Shown one piece after another: positions 1 to 11,789 of a stretch of DNA of 64,000 nt. The stretch is from Dermacentor variabilis (Eukaryota; Arthropoda; Arachnida; Ixodida; Ixodidae). The stretch's first letter is position 1, and every line of letters starts with the position of its first letter. A program made the position numbers and the translations under genes. Under the pieces are notes generated by a model that was not told where the DNA came from, did no database searches, and worked only from the letters and a program-made list of their open reading frames with translations. The DNA is taken from the NCBI RefSeq assembly GCF_050947875.1, contig NC_134570.1, positions 207,419,750 through 207,483,749 on the forward strand, written 5' to 3'.

Positions 1-813
1 TGCTGAAAATCGATTTGGAACACTTTCCTCAATGAGGAGTCAGGTGTAACAGTAGTGACATTTGGGCTAGTTTGTGTAATCTACGCTTACACAGCATATC
101 TTCTAATGCTTAGCGCTGAAAACTTAGATGAGACTGGCAAGAGAGGAGACACACACAAGCGGTCGTGTTTTTTGCCCATCCCGTTTTAGTGACGTTGAGA
201 AACGCATTAGTAAAAAGTGTGAGTCATGCAACTAACCGTTTGTTGGGCGAACCTGTGCCCAGAATACAGGTTACACTCAAAGCACGACGGTAGCGGCGAG
301 CACAGTCAGCGATCGTTGAAATAACTGCTGTGGTTGCACGCGGTTAAACCAAGTCTATCGAGCGATAGCACGATTGTTTGCTTTGGGAAAGGGCAGAGAC
401 ACTGCTCGGCGCCGTTAGCAACTACCGCATCTACAATTGCGCCACAAGACAACACACAGACGCTGCACTGCACGGCAGCAGCAGCGAGCGAATCGACCTT
501 CATGCTGCCTCACGCTTCAACACGAAGTAAGCGTCGAAAGCGCAGCGCATACGACGCTACCAGCACTCTGCGCACTTTGTCCACATCGCAGGTCGCTCTC
601 AAGATATGGGCGCCCGCGCGGCGTACGCAGCACCCGCCTGTAGTGGCAGGCTAAGTACCAGTTTGACTTTGGCTGAACTTGAAGAAAAGATTTATGGAAC
701 GAGGCGTTTTCTGGGTTTGTACCTGGAGTAGTAGAGCTATAGTTCTAAAATCTTATCTGCGAATCAAGCGCGCGGGCTTTAGTACATCACTGATCGAAAG
801 CTAATGTCTATGT
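1..813. other. Unassigned sequence
   Basis: No recognisable gene, repeat or transposon motif. A moderately GC-rich stretch around 330-655 is open in more than one frame on both strands (the longest is 106 codons). None of these frames shows a domain, a repeat structure or a good initiation context, so I read them as chance openings. Confidence 0.4.
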
Positions 814-965
814 TCGTAGATTCTATCTGTTGTCTATGTTGTCTATTGCTGGTGCCCGCATGCCTTACAGAAAGCACTGCACAATTCGTGTCGCACAAAC
901 AATCTGATTACAGAAGCTTACATATGATGACAAAAGATTGGATAGACAACAGATAGAATCTACGA
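814..965. repeat. Perfect 24-bp inverted repeat with 104-bp spacer
   Basis: The arm at 814-837 is the exact reverse complement of 942-965. The spacer (838-941) shows no coding motif. It could be the ends of a small palindromic element or a snap-back hairpin. No target-site duplication is evident, so the class is unassigned. Confidence 0.8.
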
Positions 966-1151
966 TAACGTTCGAGTAAGTTCCAATCATGCAGGCGCGT
1001 CCTGCGAATAGCGATAACGTGAAGTTGTTAGCGGGTAATACGCAATCCCGGAGAAAGGGATAAATAAGTGCACGTGTAAATATGTGCAATCAAGGAACGC
1101 GAGCACACGTGAAACGGAGCGAATAGTAACTGAAAATAAAATTACAGAATT

Positions 1152-1367
1152 AAATTCAATTACAGGTTTTTCCGTGCCAAAACCACTTTGTGATTATGAG
1201 GCATGCCGTAGTGGAGGACTCCGGAAATTTCGACCACCTGGGGTTCTTTAACGCACACCGAAATCTAAGCACACGGGTGCTTTCGCATTTCGCGCCCATC
1301 AAAATGCGGTCGCCGTGGTCGGGATTCGATCCTGCGACCTCGTGCTCAGCAGCCCAACACCATAGCC
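1152..1367 (-). mobile_element. Ruka-like tRNA-derived SINE copy
   Basis: Read on the minus strand, this copy has a tRNA-like head with a Pol III B box (reverse complement of 1322-1332, GGATCGAATCC). The body contains the AACCCCAGGTGGTC-type block shared with the copies at 31.7, 44.0 and 45.4 kb, and the tail is AT-rich. The sequence AAAAT(T)TACAGAATT flanks it at 1138-1151 and 1368-1382 with one indel, a credible target-site duplication. The 5'-most bases present in other copies are missing. The name follows memory of the tick SINE Ruka and was not checked. Confidence 0.75.
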
Positions 1368-1382
1368 AAAATTTACAGAATT

Positions 1383-4190
1383 GAAACAAACCCATGCTTT
1401 ACACTATAAATCACATGTACAAGAAGGAAAAACCAGCGTGAAACTGTCCACAGACCCATATTCACATCAATGGGGGAGGCCGTAAGTACACGTGCAAAGT
1501 AAAAGCCGGCCTTTCTTCAATTAGGAAATTTCAACATCTGCTCTAACGTTTCATAGTTGTTTAGTTAAATGCTCATAAATATTGAATTATTCATTATCAT
1601 ATCTGGAGCTAGTATTGCTCACCTTTCTGATTATTCCAGCGTTATAACTAGATTAGGGATACATGCAAGAGGCATTTTCTTATATTTTATTAAGGCTACA
1701 AAAGGTCGCTGGTATTTACATTGCTGATTGCGCACATTTGGGATGACGTATGACAGAAAAGCGTGCGGTAACGTAAATCGTAAGTAAGTAAATAAGTAAG
1801 TAAAGCGTAAGTAAGTGTAATGTAGAATACGCCCAGGGGATGCAGGGTTTTCAGTAGAAGCGGCAGCTTATGTGTTATCTATGAAGACTGAAACAGTCTC
1901 TGGGTGTAAGAAGTATTTGAGAAAACAATCTACTCTTCATTTATTGTTTTCAAGCGCCCTAAAGTATTATACGTTGTTCCTTCACTCGAGAGGATCCTTT
2001 CGCTACCGGTGGCGAGCGCATACTGTCGAGTTTTGCCTTTGGCGAAAGGTTCCATCGCCTTTCCTTGTGCTCGCAAGGTGCCGTCTGCGCAGAATGTGTA
2101 AGAACGCTCCCGCGAGGATAACTCGTTCTCTGAGGGGTCGCTTGCGAACCGCCGGGCTTGAAATCTTGAAGCACGGAGTCCCGCTGCAGAAGGCCTTCGG
2201 TATTTCGCCCACGTTTCAGCCACTTCAGCGTCCTATGTGCGCTCCGGGTCGCCCATCCATCGCTGATTCGGTACCTTCTTCTGAGGCATTTGGAACTGCT
2301 ACGTTTATGGTGGCGCCACCCCTATTCTTTCGCCACAAAGGAGCTCTTTGGATTTTCCCGTCACGGGCAATCGCATGCGTCGTCAAATGATGTTGGTTCG
2401 GCAGTTTTCCTTCCTGCAGCGCAAATAGTGCGAGGACGTAGAAGAGAAAACAGACGCATACGCGCGCTGTTGTACGTCCTTGTGCTATATGCGCCAGAGG
2501 AAAAAAACTGCAAAATGTTACACCCTCAAGCCCTCAATACCTACACTGATGTTGATTCACTTAGGACGGCGGATATTAGTGCAGCGGCGAGGAAGGAGGA
2601 CAAAGGGATTCGTTTTGTTACCGTGCCGCATCATTTTTATTTATTTTTATGAGGCAGCTGAAGAGCTAGCAGCCACGCATTTGTCATCGGTATGGCATGT
2701 GGTAAGATCATTGAGATGCATCATTTATTTCTGTACCCACGGCTTGTATTGAACATCAAATTTTGACACCCAAATTGTTTATGAATATTCCAGTATGCAG
2801 ATGCATCCCTATTTTTCCCTGCAATCTCTGCCAAAGCTAACTATTTTTCTTCTGTGTATTTAGCGACCAAAAATTATCTGGACAGGTATGGCAGTTCCTT
2901 TCAAAGCGCCATATTTCGTGTAATAAAATTGTGCAGAAACCATCGGAACTGATTTGCGAACGTAAGGGAATAGCCGGAAAAAACGAACAAAAGAACGAGC
3001 GAGCGAGCAGGCGAGAAGTAGAATCAATTAACGCAAGAATGAAAGTTATCCTAGCCGAGTTCGACTACTGCTTACCGACGAACCACAACTGCTTAAAGAG
3101 GCAAAGAAAGCTATTCGTTTTAAAAAGGATCTGGTCTTGGATAGGAGCTATAGCTCATGTGGCGAGAGTATTCCTGTTGTACCTTCTTATTCATTCTAGA
3201 GATTTAGCAAGAAACTCGAACATTTTTTGTTCCTCCATATGCTTTTAAAAAAAAAGAAGTCTATTGTCTAATTGCTCGCCAGCAGGAAAACCACCATAAA
3301 CCTTTCTCTTAAGCCCTGATGGGATACTTAAGGACGCCTGACACACTCCTTGAAGGAATCTCAGAGCCTTTTCGAGCTATAATGTTGGAATCATGCAGAG
3401 ACCCAGAGAAACTACATTTATTTTCCAAGCGGCCCACAGAAAGGCCGCATTATGACGTCTTTTGCATGGAGGGAACTGAAAACGCTTCTGCCTGCACGCA
3501 ATATGTTTTCGCCAGATTACTACGGTGCGGTGTTTGCGAGTGCGATAGGAGCTTTCCCAATTCGAATTTAATTAGGCTTGAATTTGCTGTATAGTGATTA
3601 AATTTCTTAAAAAATATCTCAGCTTTCTGACTCCATATATCGTATGGTTCCTGGTTCGGCTCATATATAAACATTGCGCTGCAATACAGCCACCATCTCA
3701 CATAAATGCGTGTGTGTACTGTTTGTTATACGCGGACCATTTTAATTATTCGTCAAGGTTTGGTATAGATACCAACAGGAAGAGCTTTATCATCGTTGTA
3801 TGACACCGGCCGACTGCTGGCGAAAAAAAATTTGAATCGCAGGACTCGTTTTTTTTCGTCACTCACTTACTGCGACCAGCAATTACAAGCCACCGAATCA
3901 TGGACACACTTGCAGACTCCTACGTGTTCTTGAGAAGAACGTGCAGGAGCAAGAGCGCTCAGAAGTGACTGCAATGACGTGTGTAAACACCTGGACAAAG
4001 CTAACAGGCTAGTCCGCACAGTCAGTACGTTTTTAGCTTTCACGTAGCATGTTATGTACGCAGCGTGATATATATTAAAGCAGGACATACGAGACAAAGC
4101 CGCTTATCTGGCCCACGCAAGGTGGTCTTTCATGTGACGTACAACGAGTGTAAGGTATCATAGTCATACTCGTCATAAGCCTAACTTAAT
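1383..4190. other. Unassigned sequence, no supported gene
   Basis: About 2.8 kb without a recognisable element. A short TAAG-rich microsatellite lies at about 1775-1820. The segment 1930-2390 is open for 172 codons on the plus strand and about 97 on the minus strand, but neither translation shows a domain I recognise and each fits a chance opening in GC-richer DNA. The rest is AT-rich. Confidence 0.4.
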
Positions 4191-4194
4191 GTCC

Positions 4195-4715
4195 ACTGCA
4201 AGTACGAAGGCCTGCGATCTCCAATTACCCCTGTCTTCCGCTAGCTGATTAGAACTTGCACTTGCAGATTTCCTAATTTATCACTCCACTCAATTTTCTG
4301 CCGCCCTCCAATGCGCTTCCCTTCTCTTGGTACCCATTCTGAAACTCTAACGGTCCACCAATTATCTGCCCTTTGCATTGCATGGCCTGTCCAGCTCCAT
4401 CTTTATCTATTGATGTCAACTAGAATATCGGCTAACCGTTACCCTTTGCTCTCTGATGCACACCGCACTCTTCCTGCATCTTCACGTTACGCCTAACATT
4501 TCTCGTTCCATTAAACCTTGCCCGGTGCTTAACTTATTCACGGGCTTCTTTTTGTCCGTATGTTATCGCAGGTAGAATGCGATGATTGTGCATTTCTGTT
4601 TTCAACGAGAGTGCTAAGCTTCCAGTCATGGTTTGGCTATGCCTGTGGTATGAGTTCCAACCTATTTTTATTCCTTTGCAAATTCTCTTCTCATGTTCGG
4701 GTAAGGTAAGGTAAT
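4195..4715 (-). pseudogene. RTE-type LINE 3' fragment, decayed
   Basis: On the minus strand the broken translation matches the C-terminal end of the RTE reverse-transcriptase ORFs elsewhere in this window (33.6-35.2 and 49.1-50.9 kb). It contains the SLALSLK...ILPAITYG block, corresponding to SLPLSLK...VLPVLTYG, followed by the basic WVPREGKR-type tail. Frameshifts and stops run throughout. It is truncated at both ends, and endonuclease and RT core are absent. It looks older than the other RTE copies. Confidence 0.65.
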
Positions 4716-5225
4716 GTAAGCTATACATGTAAACGACTATCTTCTTCATTTGAATACTTTCTGCAAACATTCGCCAAATGAAAGACATGATTCATTCGTT
4801 CTGAAACACTGTCAACGGCGACACAATGAAAATATGCTTCTAATAAATGTGTCACCGGCGCACTCATCATGTGGAGCTCGTCTTAAGCACATGTGACTGG
4901 GTCAGACAGGACTTCACATGGCTAGACGTGACTAGGCCGTTTCTTTTACATCTTTATGATGCTTGGAGCAGAACTTCAGCAACGGTTTTTAAGATCTCGA
5001 ACAGTTTTGTAACGCATGTGCAGGCTCAAAGAAGTCAATAAACTATTTTTAAATTCCATGCTGTCTTGAGGAAGTAACTCTTTAGGAAACCTTGACTCCC
5101 CTAATCTTTCGTAACAGCACGAAAAAGATGGACAAGAACGAATAATCTTTCGTTTTCGTGCGAACGTTTATTGCGCTGTTACTATAAGGATTAAGCGGCA
5201 CTTACCCAAATACCAGTTCTCTTGA
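4716..5225. other. Unassigned sequence
   Basis: I see no gene or element here, only a short GTAAG-rich run near 4700. Confidence 0.35.
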
Positions 5226-5227
5226 GA

Positions 5228-5352
5228 GTGAGAGAGAGAAACTTTATTGCAATTGAAAAGATTTGAAGGAGGGGTGGTCGGAGCCTCTCAGTCCAGGGCC
5301 CCACTGGCCCCTGCCGCCTGCCAGACCTGGCTAATTAAGGACTTACTTTCAC
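5228..5352 (-). mobile_element. I-clade LINE 3' terminus, short fragment
   Basis: On the minus strand this encodes a C-terminus ending ASGALD-stop. The same ending occurs in the fragment at 42.1-42.3 kb. It is followed by a short 3' UTR, AATAAAG and a (TC)n tail at the low-coordinate end. A 5'-truncated copy of this kind is the normal product of target-primed reverse transcription. It has no coding capacity. Confidence 0.55.
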
Positions 5353-6358
5353 GCTTCCCCCTCCGTCCCCCCCATTTAGTTTGAATTCTTCAGCCAAGAA
5401 AGCAATAACACTCTGAAAGTTATCACTAGAACAGAACACCAAGTAATCCTCCACCTAACGCAAAAGTTTGAGGGCACGTTCGTCGAAGGAGCGGTTTAAT
5501 TCACGGTGTACCTTGCTTAAGTACGTATCACTACGGCGAGATTGCGTATCCTCCACATCCAACTGAAGTATAACTGACAGATACGCAGCATAGAAAGACT
5601 CTGTCTTCTCATCCCGCTATCTTCGACTAGAAGAACTCAACCACATTGACTGGGGCTTTGGTCACCGGTGGATCACACAGTTATTCTCTCTGTGTGGCCA
5701 TGGAGGGTCGATATTTTTTAGCGATGCTTTTTCGGATGCTAATTGCATTTTCAGTACTCCTCGCACTCGAGAGCGGTCAGACCGATGCTCCGCTCCGGGC
5801 GCAGCGTCGAACGCGACCACTCATGAGCGCGAAAACGGAGAAAAAGGATAAGCATAGGAAAGGGCATCGCTACAAAACAGCGAGCAGAGCTATCTTGCAG
5901 TGAGCAAGCCACATCTTTCCCAGAAATCAACGAAAATAAAAAAAAAATATATTGTTTCTGCTCTGAAGCATCGTGGTGGAATGCGCTTGATCCTTGCGGA
6001 AGTTTAAATCGCGAACAATGCCTTGGTGACTAACGGGTGGATCCCGAAGCAAAGCAAATGAGGCTAGAGCCTCATTTGCCACCGCTGTGGAATGCCACCG
6101 CTGTGAGCATGTTAAAGGGGTGAAAATTTTGCTGTTTCTTCATAGGTAAGATATTTGCGCGTATTTTCCACTCCGTCACCTTGTTGACACCTTCCCTCGA
6201 ATGACACGCTTCAGTACACGATTAGAGGGCGGACGGATGCGAAATCCCACGAAAGAGCCCAAGAAACTTATCGCTTAGAAAAACATTTACGGTGACTACG
6301 AGACGAATGCATTAGGTTGATGTCACGCAGGTCACGGGTCCATGATCTTTACCGCATT
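5353..6358. other. Unassigned sequence with a short perfect palindrome
   Basis: No gene was recognised. A perfect 11-bp hairpin occurs at 6054-6064/6069-6079 (loop TAGA). It runs into a 13-bp direct repeat TGCCACCGCTGTG at 6077-6089 and 6093-6105. The 85-codon opening at 5646-5903 has no recognisable features. Confidence 0.45.
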
Positions 6359-6476
6359 CAGTGCATTCAGTGCACCAGCGGACGACGACGAAGTGTTTCT
6401 ATCATAGAACGCTTGTACCTTTGTCTCGCTTTGTTTATTTCCAAAATCTGGGAGCTGCCGCTCCCATGTTGTGGCT

Positions 6477-7806
6477 ATGGACGAAGAAGCCCTCGAAGAC
6501 CTTCCTGGAGCCAAGCCATCACGTGCGGTCGCGTCCAGGAAACGCGGAAATGCGTCAAGTGACACGGACAGCGAGGCAACCGAGTTGTACTCGGACAGCG
6601 TCGACTCGTCGGACGACGGTTTCACGCGTGTCATGAGCCGAACCACAAAAAGAAGACTACTGCGGAGGTCATCGTCGCCAAGTGTCTCTACCGTGAAGAC
6701 AACATCACAGCGCTGGCCGCACACTATGCTCTTCATGCCTGTGGACCCAGTGTCAAATCTGCGACTCCTAAACAGGCAAGTCCTTTCTGCGTTTCTTGAG
6801 GGAGTCGCGCCAAATGAGATAAAGGTAAGGTAAAGATAAAGATAAAGATAAAGGAGATGTTCTACACCGTAGTGCACTGCAAAACCTGCAGCACGTAACG
6901 GAGATCGACAAAGTACAGGTGCGATCCATGATACCTACTGGCTGCAATGGGACTATCGGCGTCATTTATGATGTTGATATTTCTATACCAACCGACGACT
7001 TACCAATATTAATAAAGCCAACTACAGAAGGCACTCTTATCACGCACATCACAAGACTTGGCAACACCCGTTGCCTGAAGCTGTGGTTTGATGGAGACAG
7101 CCTTCCCTCACATGTCAAAGTTGGCCACGTCCGCCATCCAGTCCGCCCATACATACCGAAGCCCCTGCAATGCTACAAATGCTGCAAGATGGGACACGTA
7201 AAAGGTGTCTGTAGGAATAACCTCGTGTGCCCACGGTGTGCCGAATCCCATTCAGCAGATGCCTGCCGCGCAACTGTGTTAAAGTGCCCTAACTGCCATG
7301 GTACTCATGAGGCCTCATCCAATGATTGCCCGCGGGTGAGGAACGAGCGAGCAGTACTGAAACGTATGGTACGGGACCATTCAACACACAAAGAGGCTGC
7401 CGCTACTCTCAGGCGACGACGACATCGGCCCCGAAGAGCAGCACGAAGAGTTACGTCTACTGAAAGATATACGCCATCTTCCGGCAAAGCGGCTACCGTA
7501 TCAACGCCGACTTCCACAAAAACAGATACTGCGAAAACGAAGACTGCGGCAACACGCTCACCTCCTGAAGAGTGGCCTACACTTCCAAGAGCACAACCTG
7601 CCTCGGAGTCGCACCAAAGTGCGCCGCCCACAATGACCTCACGAACCGCGGATGGGACGACGACTGAGGATCGCCAAGTCATAGTGATGCTGAAGTCACT
7701 TATGGACGCCATGCGCATTCTACTGAGCAGCATGAAAACCCCGTCGGCACAGAGCGCACTGCAGGTGCTGGACACCTTGAGTCCGGTGCTTGCGGCTCTA
7801 GGGTAA
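6477..7806 (+). pseudogene. I-clade ORF1 (Gag-like RNA-binding protein), frameshifted
   Basis: This ORF encodes the RNA-binding, RNP-forming protein of the retrotransposon. I chose ATG 6477 because it is the first ATG in the reading frame; an in-frame GTG six bases earlier is less likely in a eukaryote. The N-terminal part (6477 to about 6820) is acidic and Ser/Asp-rich, and runs into the conserved VAPNEIK segment. The frame then breaks in a GATAAA-type repeat (about 6817-6855) and coding resumes one frame over from 6829. The second part has three CCHC knuckles starting at 7171 (CYKCCKMGHVKGVC, CPRCAESHSADAC, CPNCHGTHEASSNDC), then a basic Arg-rich and Ser/Thr-rich tail. It ends 4 bp before ORF2, suggesting reinitiation or coupled translation. 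Confidence 0.85.
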
Positions 7807-7810
7807 AACC

Positions 7811-10800
7811 ATGGCACGAGAGATGCCGTCGTTTCAAGAGGAGGTCAAGCATGCATCTGTCTTGCAGTGGAATGCCAGAGGGCTTAAGTCACGCATGTCC
7901 GACTTTAGACAGTTTGTCTTTACGCACCAGTTCCCCATTATCGTGATTTGCGAGCCCAACCTGTCAGCTCCCATCAGACTGTCCGGGTATGAGTGCTTTA
8001 TGTCCTCTACCTACGGAGAGTGCAGCAAGGTTGTTGTGTTTATACGCCGTGAATTGACTTATGTACATCACCCAGTGCCTCCTGACGAAGCAAATCAATA
8101 CGTTTGCTTAACAGTGAAGAAGAAAAAGCTCACGTTTACAATTCTTGGCGCCTATATATCTACAGCAAGCCGTCTAGATTGTGAGCGCCTACGGGGAATT
8201 TTGACATCGACTCCAGAGCCGTGGGTGCTCACTGGTGACTTTAACGCCCACCATTATCTATGGGGAAGCTCCAAAGTTAACTCTAGAGGCAGAACGTTGG
8301 TGTCCTTTGCTTCTGAACGGGACTTTTGCTTGTCGAATGATGGTAGCCCCACTTATCTGCGTGGATCAGCGTATAGCAGCTGCTTGGACCTAACCTTCGT
8401 GTCACGGTCGCTTTCGAGAAGAGTGCACTGGTTTTCCGATTTAGAAACACGGGGTAGCGACCACATCCCAACCTATTTGAAGATCGAAGGTTTGACTAGT
8501 TCCAAGTCTTCCAGAACCGTCCAGTGCACCGATTGGCCTAAATACAAAATAATAATGGAAGACTGTTGTCGTGACGGCACCTCTTATAACCTACAGGGCG
8601 CGATAAAGGATGCCATACAAACAACCACGCATCTGCTTTCGAGGAGTTCTTCCCGCACCGATTTCGACATTGAACTAGCAAAACTTCGCGCCATTCGCCG
8701 TCGTGCGGAGCGAAGATATAGACGCACGAAGTCAAATCATGATTTGAGATTGGCTAGACGAACACAAAAGAAAATACAGCGTCACATGAACAAGCTGGCT
8801 TCGCGACAATGGGCATCCTTTTGCGAGTCCCTGGATCCGCGAAAACCTTTGTCGCTTATATGGAGGACTGTTCGTGGCCTTCGCACAACCTCTGGTCAGC
8901 GCCACCCGTTTAAATCTTTGGCACTTGATCTACAATGTAGAGATATTGACGTCGCTGAATCTTTCTGCAGAAAGATTGCTGGCGAGGCAAATTCCGATGG
9001 AACGGGTACGGGAACGCTCGACGACCCACTGTTCTCACGCGATCCCCGCATGGAATGCCCTTTTTCTATGGAAGAACTGGAAGCTGCGCTGGCTTTGTGC
9101 AGGCGTTCTTCAGCGCGAGGACCTGACGGCATTACATACCGTGCCCTGTGTAACCTAGGAGACCAAGCTCGGAAAGCACTCTTGCTCCTATACAACGACT
9201 CCTGGCAGACGGGTACGGTTCCGCAAGAGTGGAAGTCAACTCGCCTCATTCCACTTCTCAAAGCTGGCAAGTCGCCTTTGGACATTTCTTCATACCGTCC
9301 GATCGCACTTGCCAGCTGTGTCGGAAAAACTATGGAAAGAATGGTTTTAACACGTCTGGAATGGTACTTAGAGTACTATGAAATCTATCCACAAGCTATG
9401 GCCGGATTCAGACGGGGCCGTTCGTCAACAGACAGCGTTGTTGACTTGATAACATTTGTGCAACACCAAAAGGCCTGTAAGCGACTATCTGCTGCTCTGT
9501 TTCTAGACGTTAAAGGAGCTTATGATAATGTCACCCATGAAGCCATCCTTAGCACGTTGGAAGCCGTCGGACTTGGTGGTAAGATGTATATGTGGGTGTG
9601 CAACTACTTACAGAGGAGACCATTCTACATGCACACAGAAAATGGCCCGACGTCCGAGCATTACGGTAGCCGAGGAGTCCCTCAAGGAGGAGTGCTTAGC
9701 CCGACTCTTTTCAATCTCACCCTCAGTGGATTAGTTTACAACCTGCCAAGCACCGTACGACTTTCCATCTATGCGGACGACATCTGCATTTGGGCATCAG
9801 GTGTGACACGACTTCAGCTTCGTGCTCGGCTTCAGAAGGCAGCCACAATGACATCTTGCTACCTTCGTCAACAAGGACTTGAAATTTCATGCGGAAAGTG
9901 CGCAATGGTGGCATTCACGAGGAAGCCAATGTCTGGTTACGGCGTATCTATTAGCGGACAACTTATACCATACAGCCGAAGCCACAGGTTCTTGGGAGTC
10001 GTAATTGACAGAGACCTGTCTTGGACTCCGCACGTCAATTACGTGAAAAAGCGGCTGACTGCTATCTGTCACCTGTTCAGGTTCCTTGCAGGAAAAAGTT
10101 GGGGAGCATCTATACACGCTATGTTACAGTTGTACATGGCGTTGTTCGTTGGATTCCTGCGATACAGCCTGCCTGCAATATCCAACACCTGCAAGACTAA
10201 CCTGCGTACGATTCAGAGTATTCACGCCCAAGCCCTTAAGATATGTCTTGGCTTACCACGCAGTGCATCAACGGCTGAAACCATTGCCCTAGCGCAGGAT
10301 TACCCGATCACGACGCACATTGCCGTTGAGACAATGCGTATGCATCTCAGGCATTATGCTAGGACACCTTCCCACCACTTGGCGAGCCTCACTGCTGCAA
10401 GGCCCTGCTCGACATTTAGCGGTATTGTCAGTGCACATCGTGCGTCGTTTACCTCAGGGTACGCACCTGCGGCCAAGCCAGCGTTTCCTCCGCGGTGTTT
10501 GAGCCGTCCACAAGTTGAGATGACGATTCCAGGACTACAGAAGAAGACAGATCTACCGGCCCCTGCTCTAAAACAGCTGAGCTTACTTCTTCTGCATGAA
10601 AAGTACAGCAACCACGTGCACATCTATACCGACGGATCGACTACGTCGTGCAGTTCTGGTGGTGCCGTGGTTATACCAACGCGAGGAATGACACTGCGGT
10701 TCAGGACATCGCATGTCACGACCTCAACGGCGGCAGAACTAACAGCCCTGCGTCGAGCACTGGAATTCATTGATTCGTAAAGACCCAGAAAATGGGCTGT

Positions 10801-11488
10801 GTTCTGTGATTCAACACCGGCATTACAGTGCACGCAGTCAGTTCTCCGACACGGATGTCATGACCAATTGACATACGAAGTCGTGAAACTTCACCACGAT
10901 GTCCAACAAAAAGGCCACGAAGTCGTTTTTCAGTGGGTACCTGGCCACTGTGGAATCAGTGGCAATGAGTCCGCCGATAACGCTGCTCGCACAGCTCATC
11001 AAGAAGAGCACAGCATTCCGATTCCGCTTTCGAGGACTGACGCTGCAAGGCAGCTTCGACACCTGGCACGTAGCCTCACAGTGACCGACTGGAACTCGCA
11101 AAACTTACGACTTACACGACTACATCGACTAAACCCCTCCCTGCAGCTCCGACCTCCACCCGGACTTCCTCGACGTGAAGCTACGCTTCTCTGTCGCCTT
11201 TGGTTAGGAGTGGCCTTCACAAAGACATACTCTACATTAATTGGGGTGACTGACAGTGCAGCATGCGAGGTCTGTGGCACCGAAGAAAACATCGACCACC
11301 TGCTGTGCCACTGTCCAAGATATGCTCTAGAGCGACAAGAACTTGCCAAAGCTTTCCAAAAACTGGACAATCGGCCGCTTTCTGTGCAGGTGCTACTGGA
11401 ACACCGCCCCCATCGCCCATCGGCCCATAAAGCGGTGAAGGCACTTTTGTGTTTCTTAAGGACGACGGGTTTGTGCGACCACCTGTGA
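7811..11488 (+). pseudogene. I-clade ORF2: endonuclease-RT-RNase H polyprotein with one in-frame stop
   Basis: This is the replication enzyme of the LINE: it nicks the target DNA and reverse-transcribes the element RNA there. ATG 7811 opens a 1,225-codon frame interrupted only by TAA at 10778. Domains in order: AP-like endonuclease (GDFNAH near residue 142, GSDH near 215); RT with YRPIALASCVGK, FLDVKGAYD (Asp 566), RGVPQGGVLSP and YADD (654-657); RNase H with all four acidic residues visible (Asp 941 in YTDGS, Glu 976, Asp 1000, Asp 1056 in ESAD); and the C-terminal CEVCGTEENIDHLLCHC zinc motif. The stop lies between the second and third RNase H acidic residues, so the product would lack half of RNase H and the zinc motif. 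Otherwise the ORF is intact, implying a fairly recent insertion. Confidence 0.92.
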
Positions 11489-11789
11489 CTATTAAGGCAA
11501 TTTCTGTAAAACCGCACGCGTCAGCGAACTTGCCACAATTTGATTCTTTCTTTCCCTCCTCTCTCTCCCTGTGATCTTTGCTTTCCCCTTTCCCATTCCC
11601 CCGGTGTAGGGTAGCCAACCGGACGTTATTCTGGTTAACCTCCCTGCCTTCTTCTTTTCTCTTTCCTCCTCCTCCTCCAGTGCATTGCAAAGTGCTGTTC
11701 AGGAGCTCACTCGACAAACGTACTGCCTTTGACGAGCAAAGTGCAATCGTCGGTGTTCCGGAACAGATAACCGTCAGTTGAACTATACA

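Larger units (their letters stand above)
6368..11677 (+). mobile_element. Near-complete I-clade LINE (about 5.3 kb) with 9-bp target-site duplication
   Basis: The sequence CAGTGCATT occurs directly before (6359-6367) and after (11678-11686) the element, which makes a convincing target-site duplication. The element starts CAGTGCACC; I-type LINEs characteristically begin with CAGT. It has a 5' UTR of about 110 bp, ORF1, a 4-bp gap, ORF2, and a 3' UTR ending in pyrimidine-rich sequence with a short (TCC)n tail. RNase H plus a terminal CCHC places it in the I group. Two lesions make it inactive: a frameshift in ORF1 at a GATAAA microsatellite, and one nonsense codon in ORF2. Confidence 0.85.

Noticed and set aside
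1872..2390. Candidate gene of 172 codons
   Set aside because: Both strands are open and no conserved motif was seen.
7305..7817. 170-codon minus-strand frame opposite LINE ORF1
   Set aside because: It mirrors the knuckle-encoding ORF1 on the plus strand and shows no domain.
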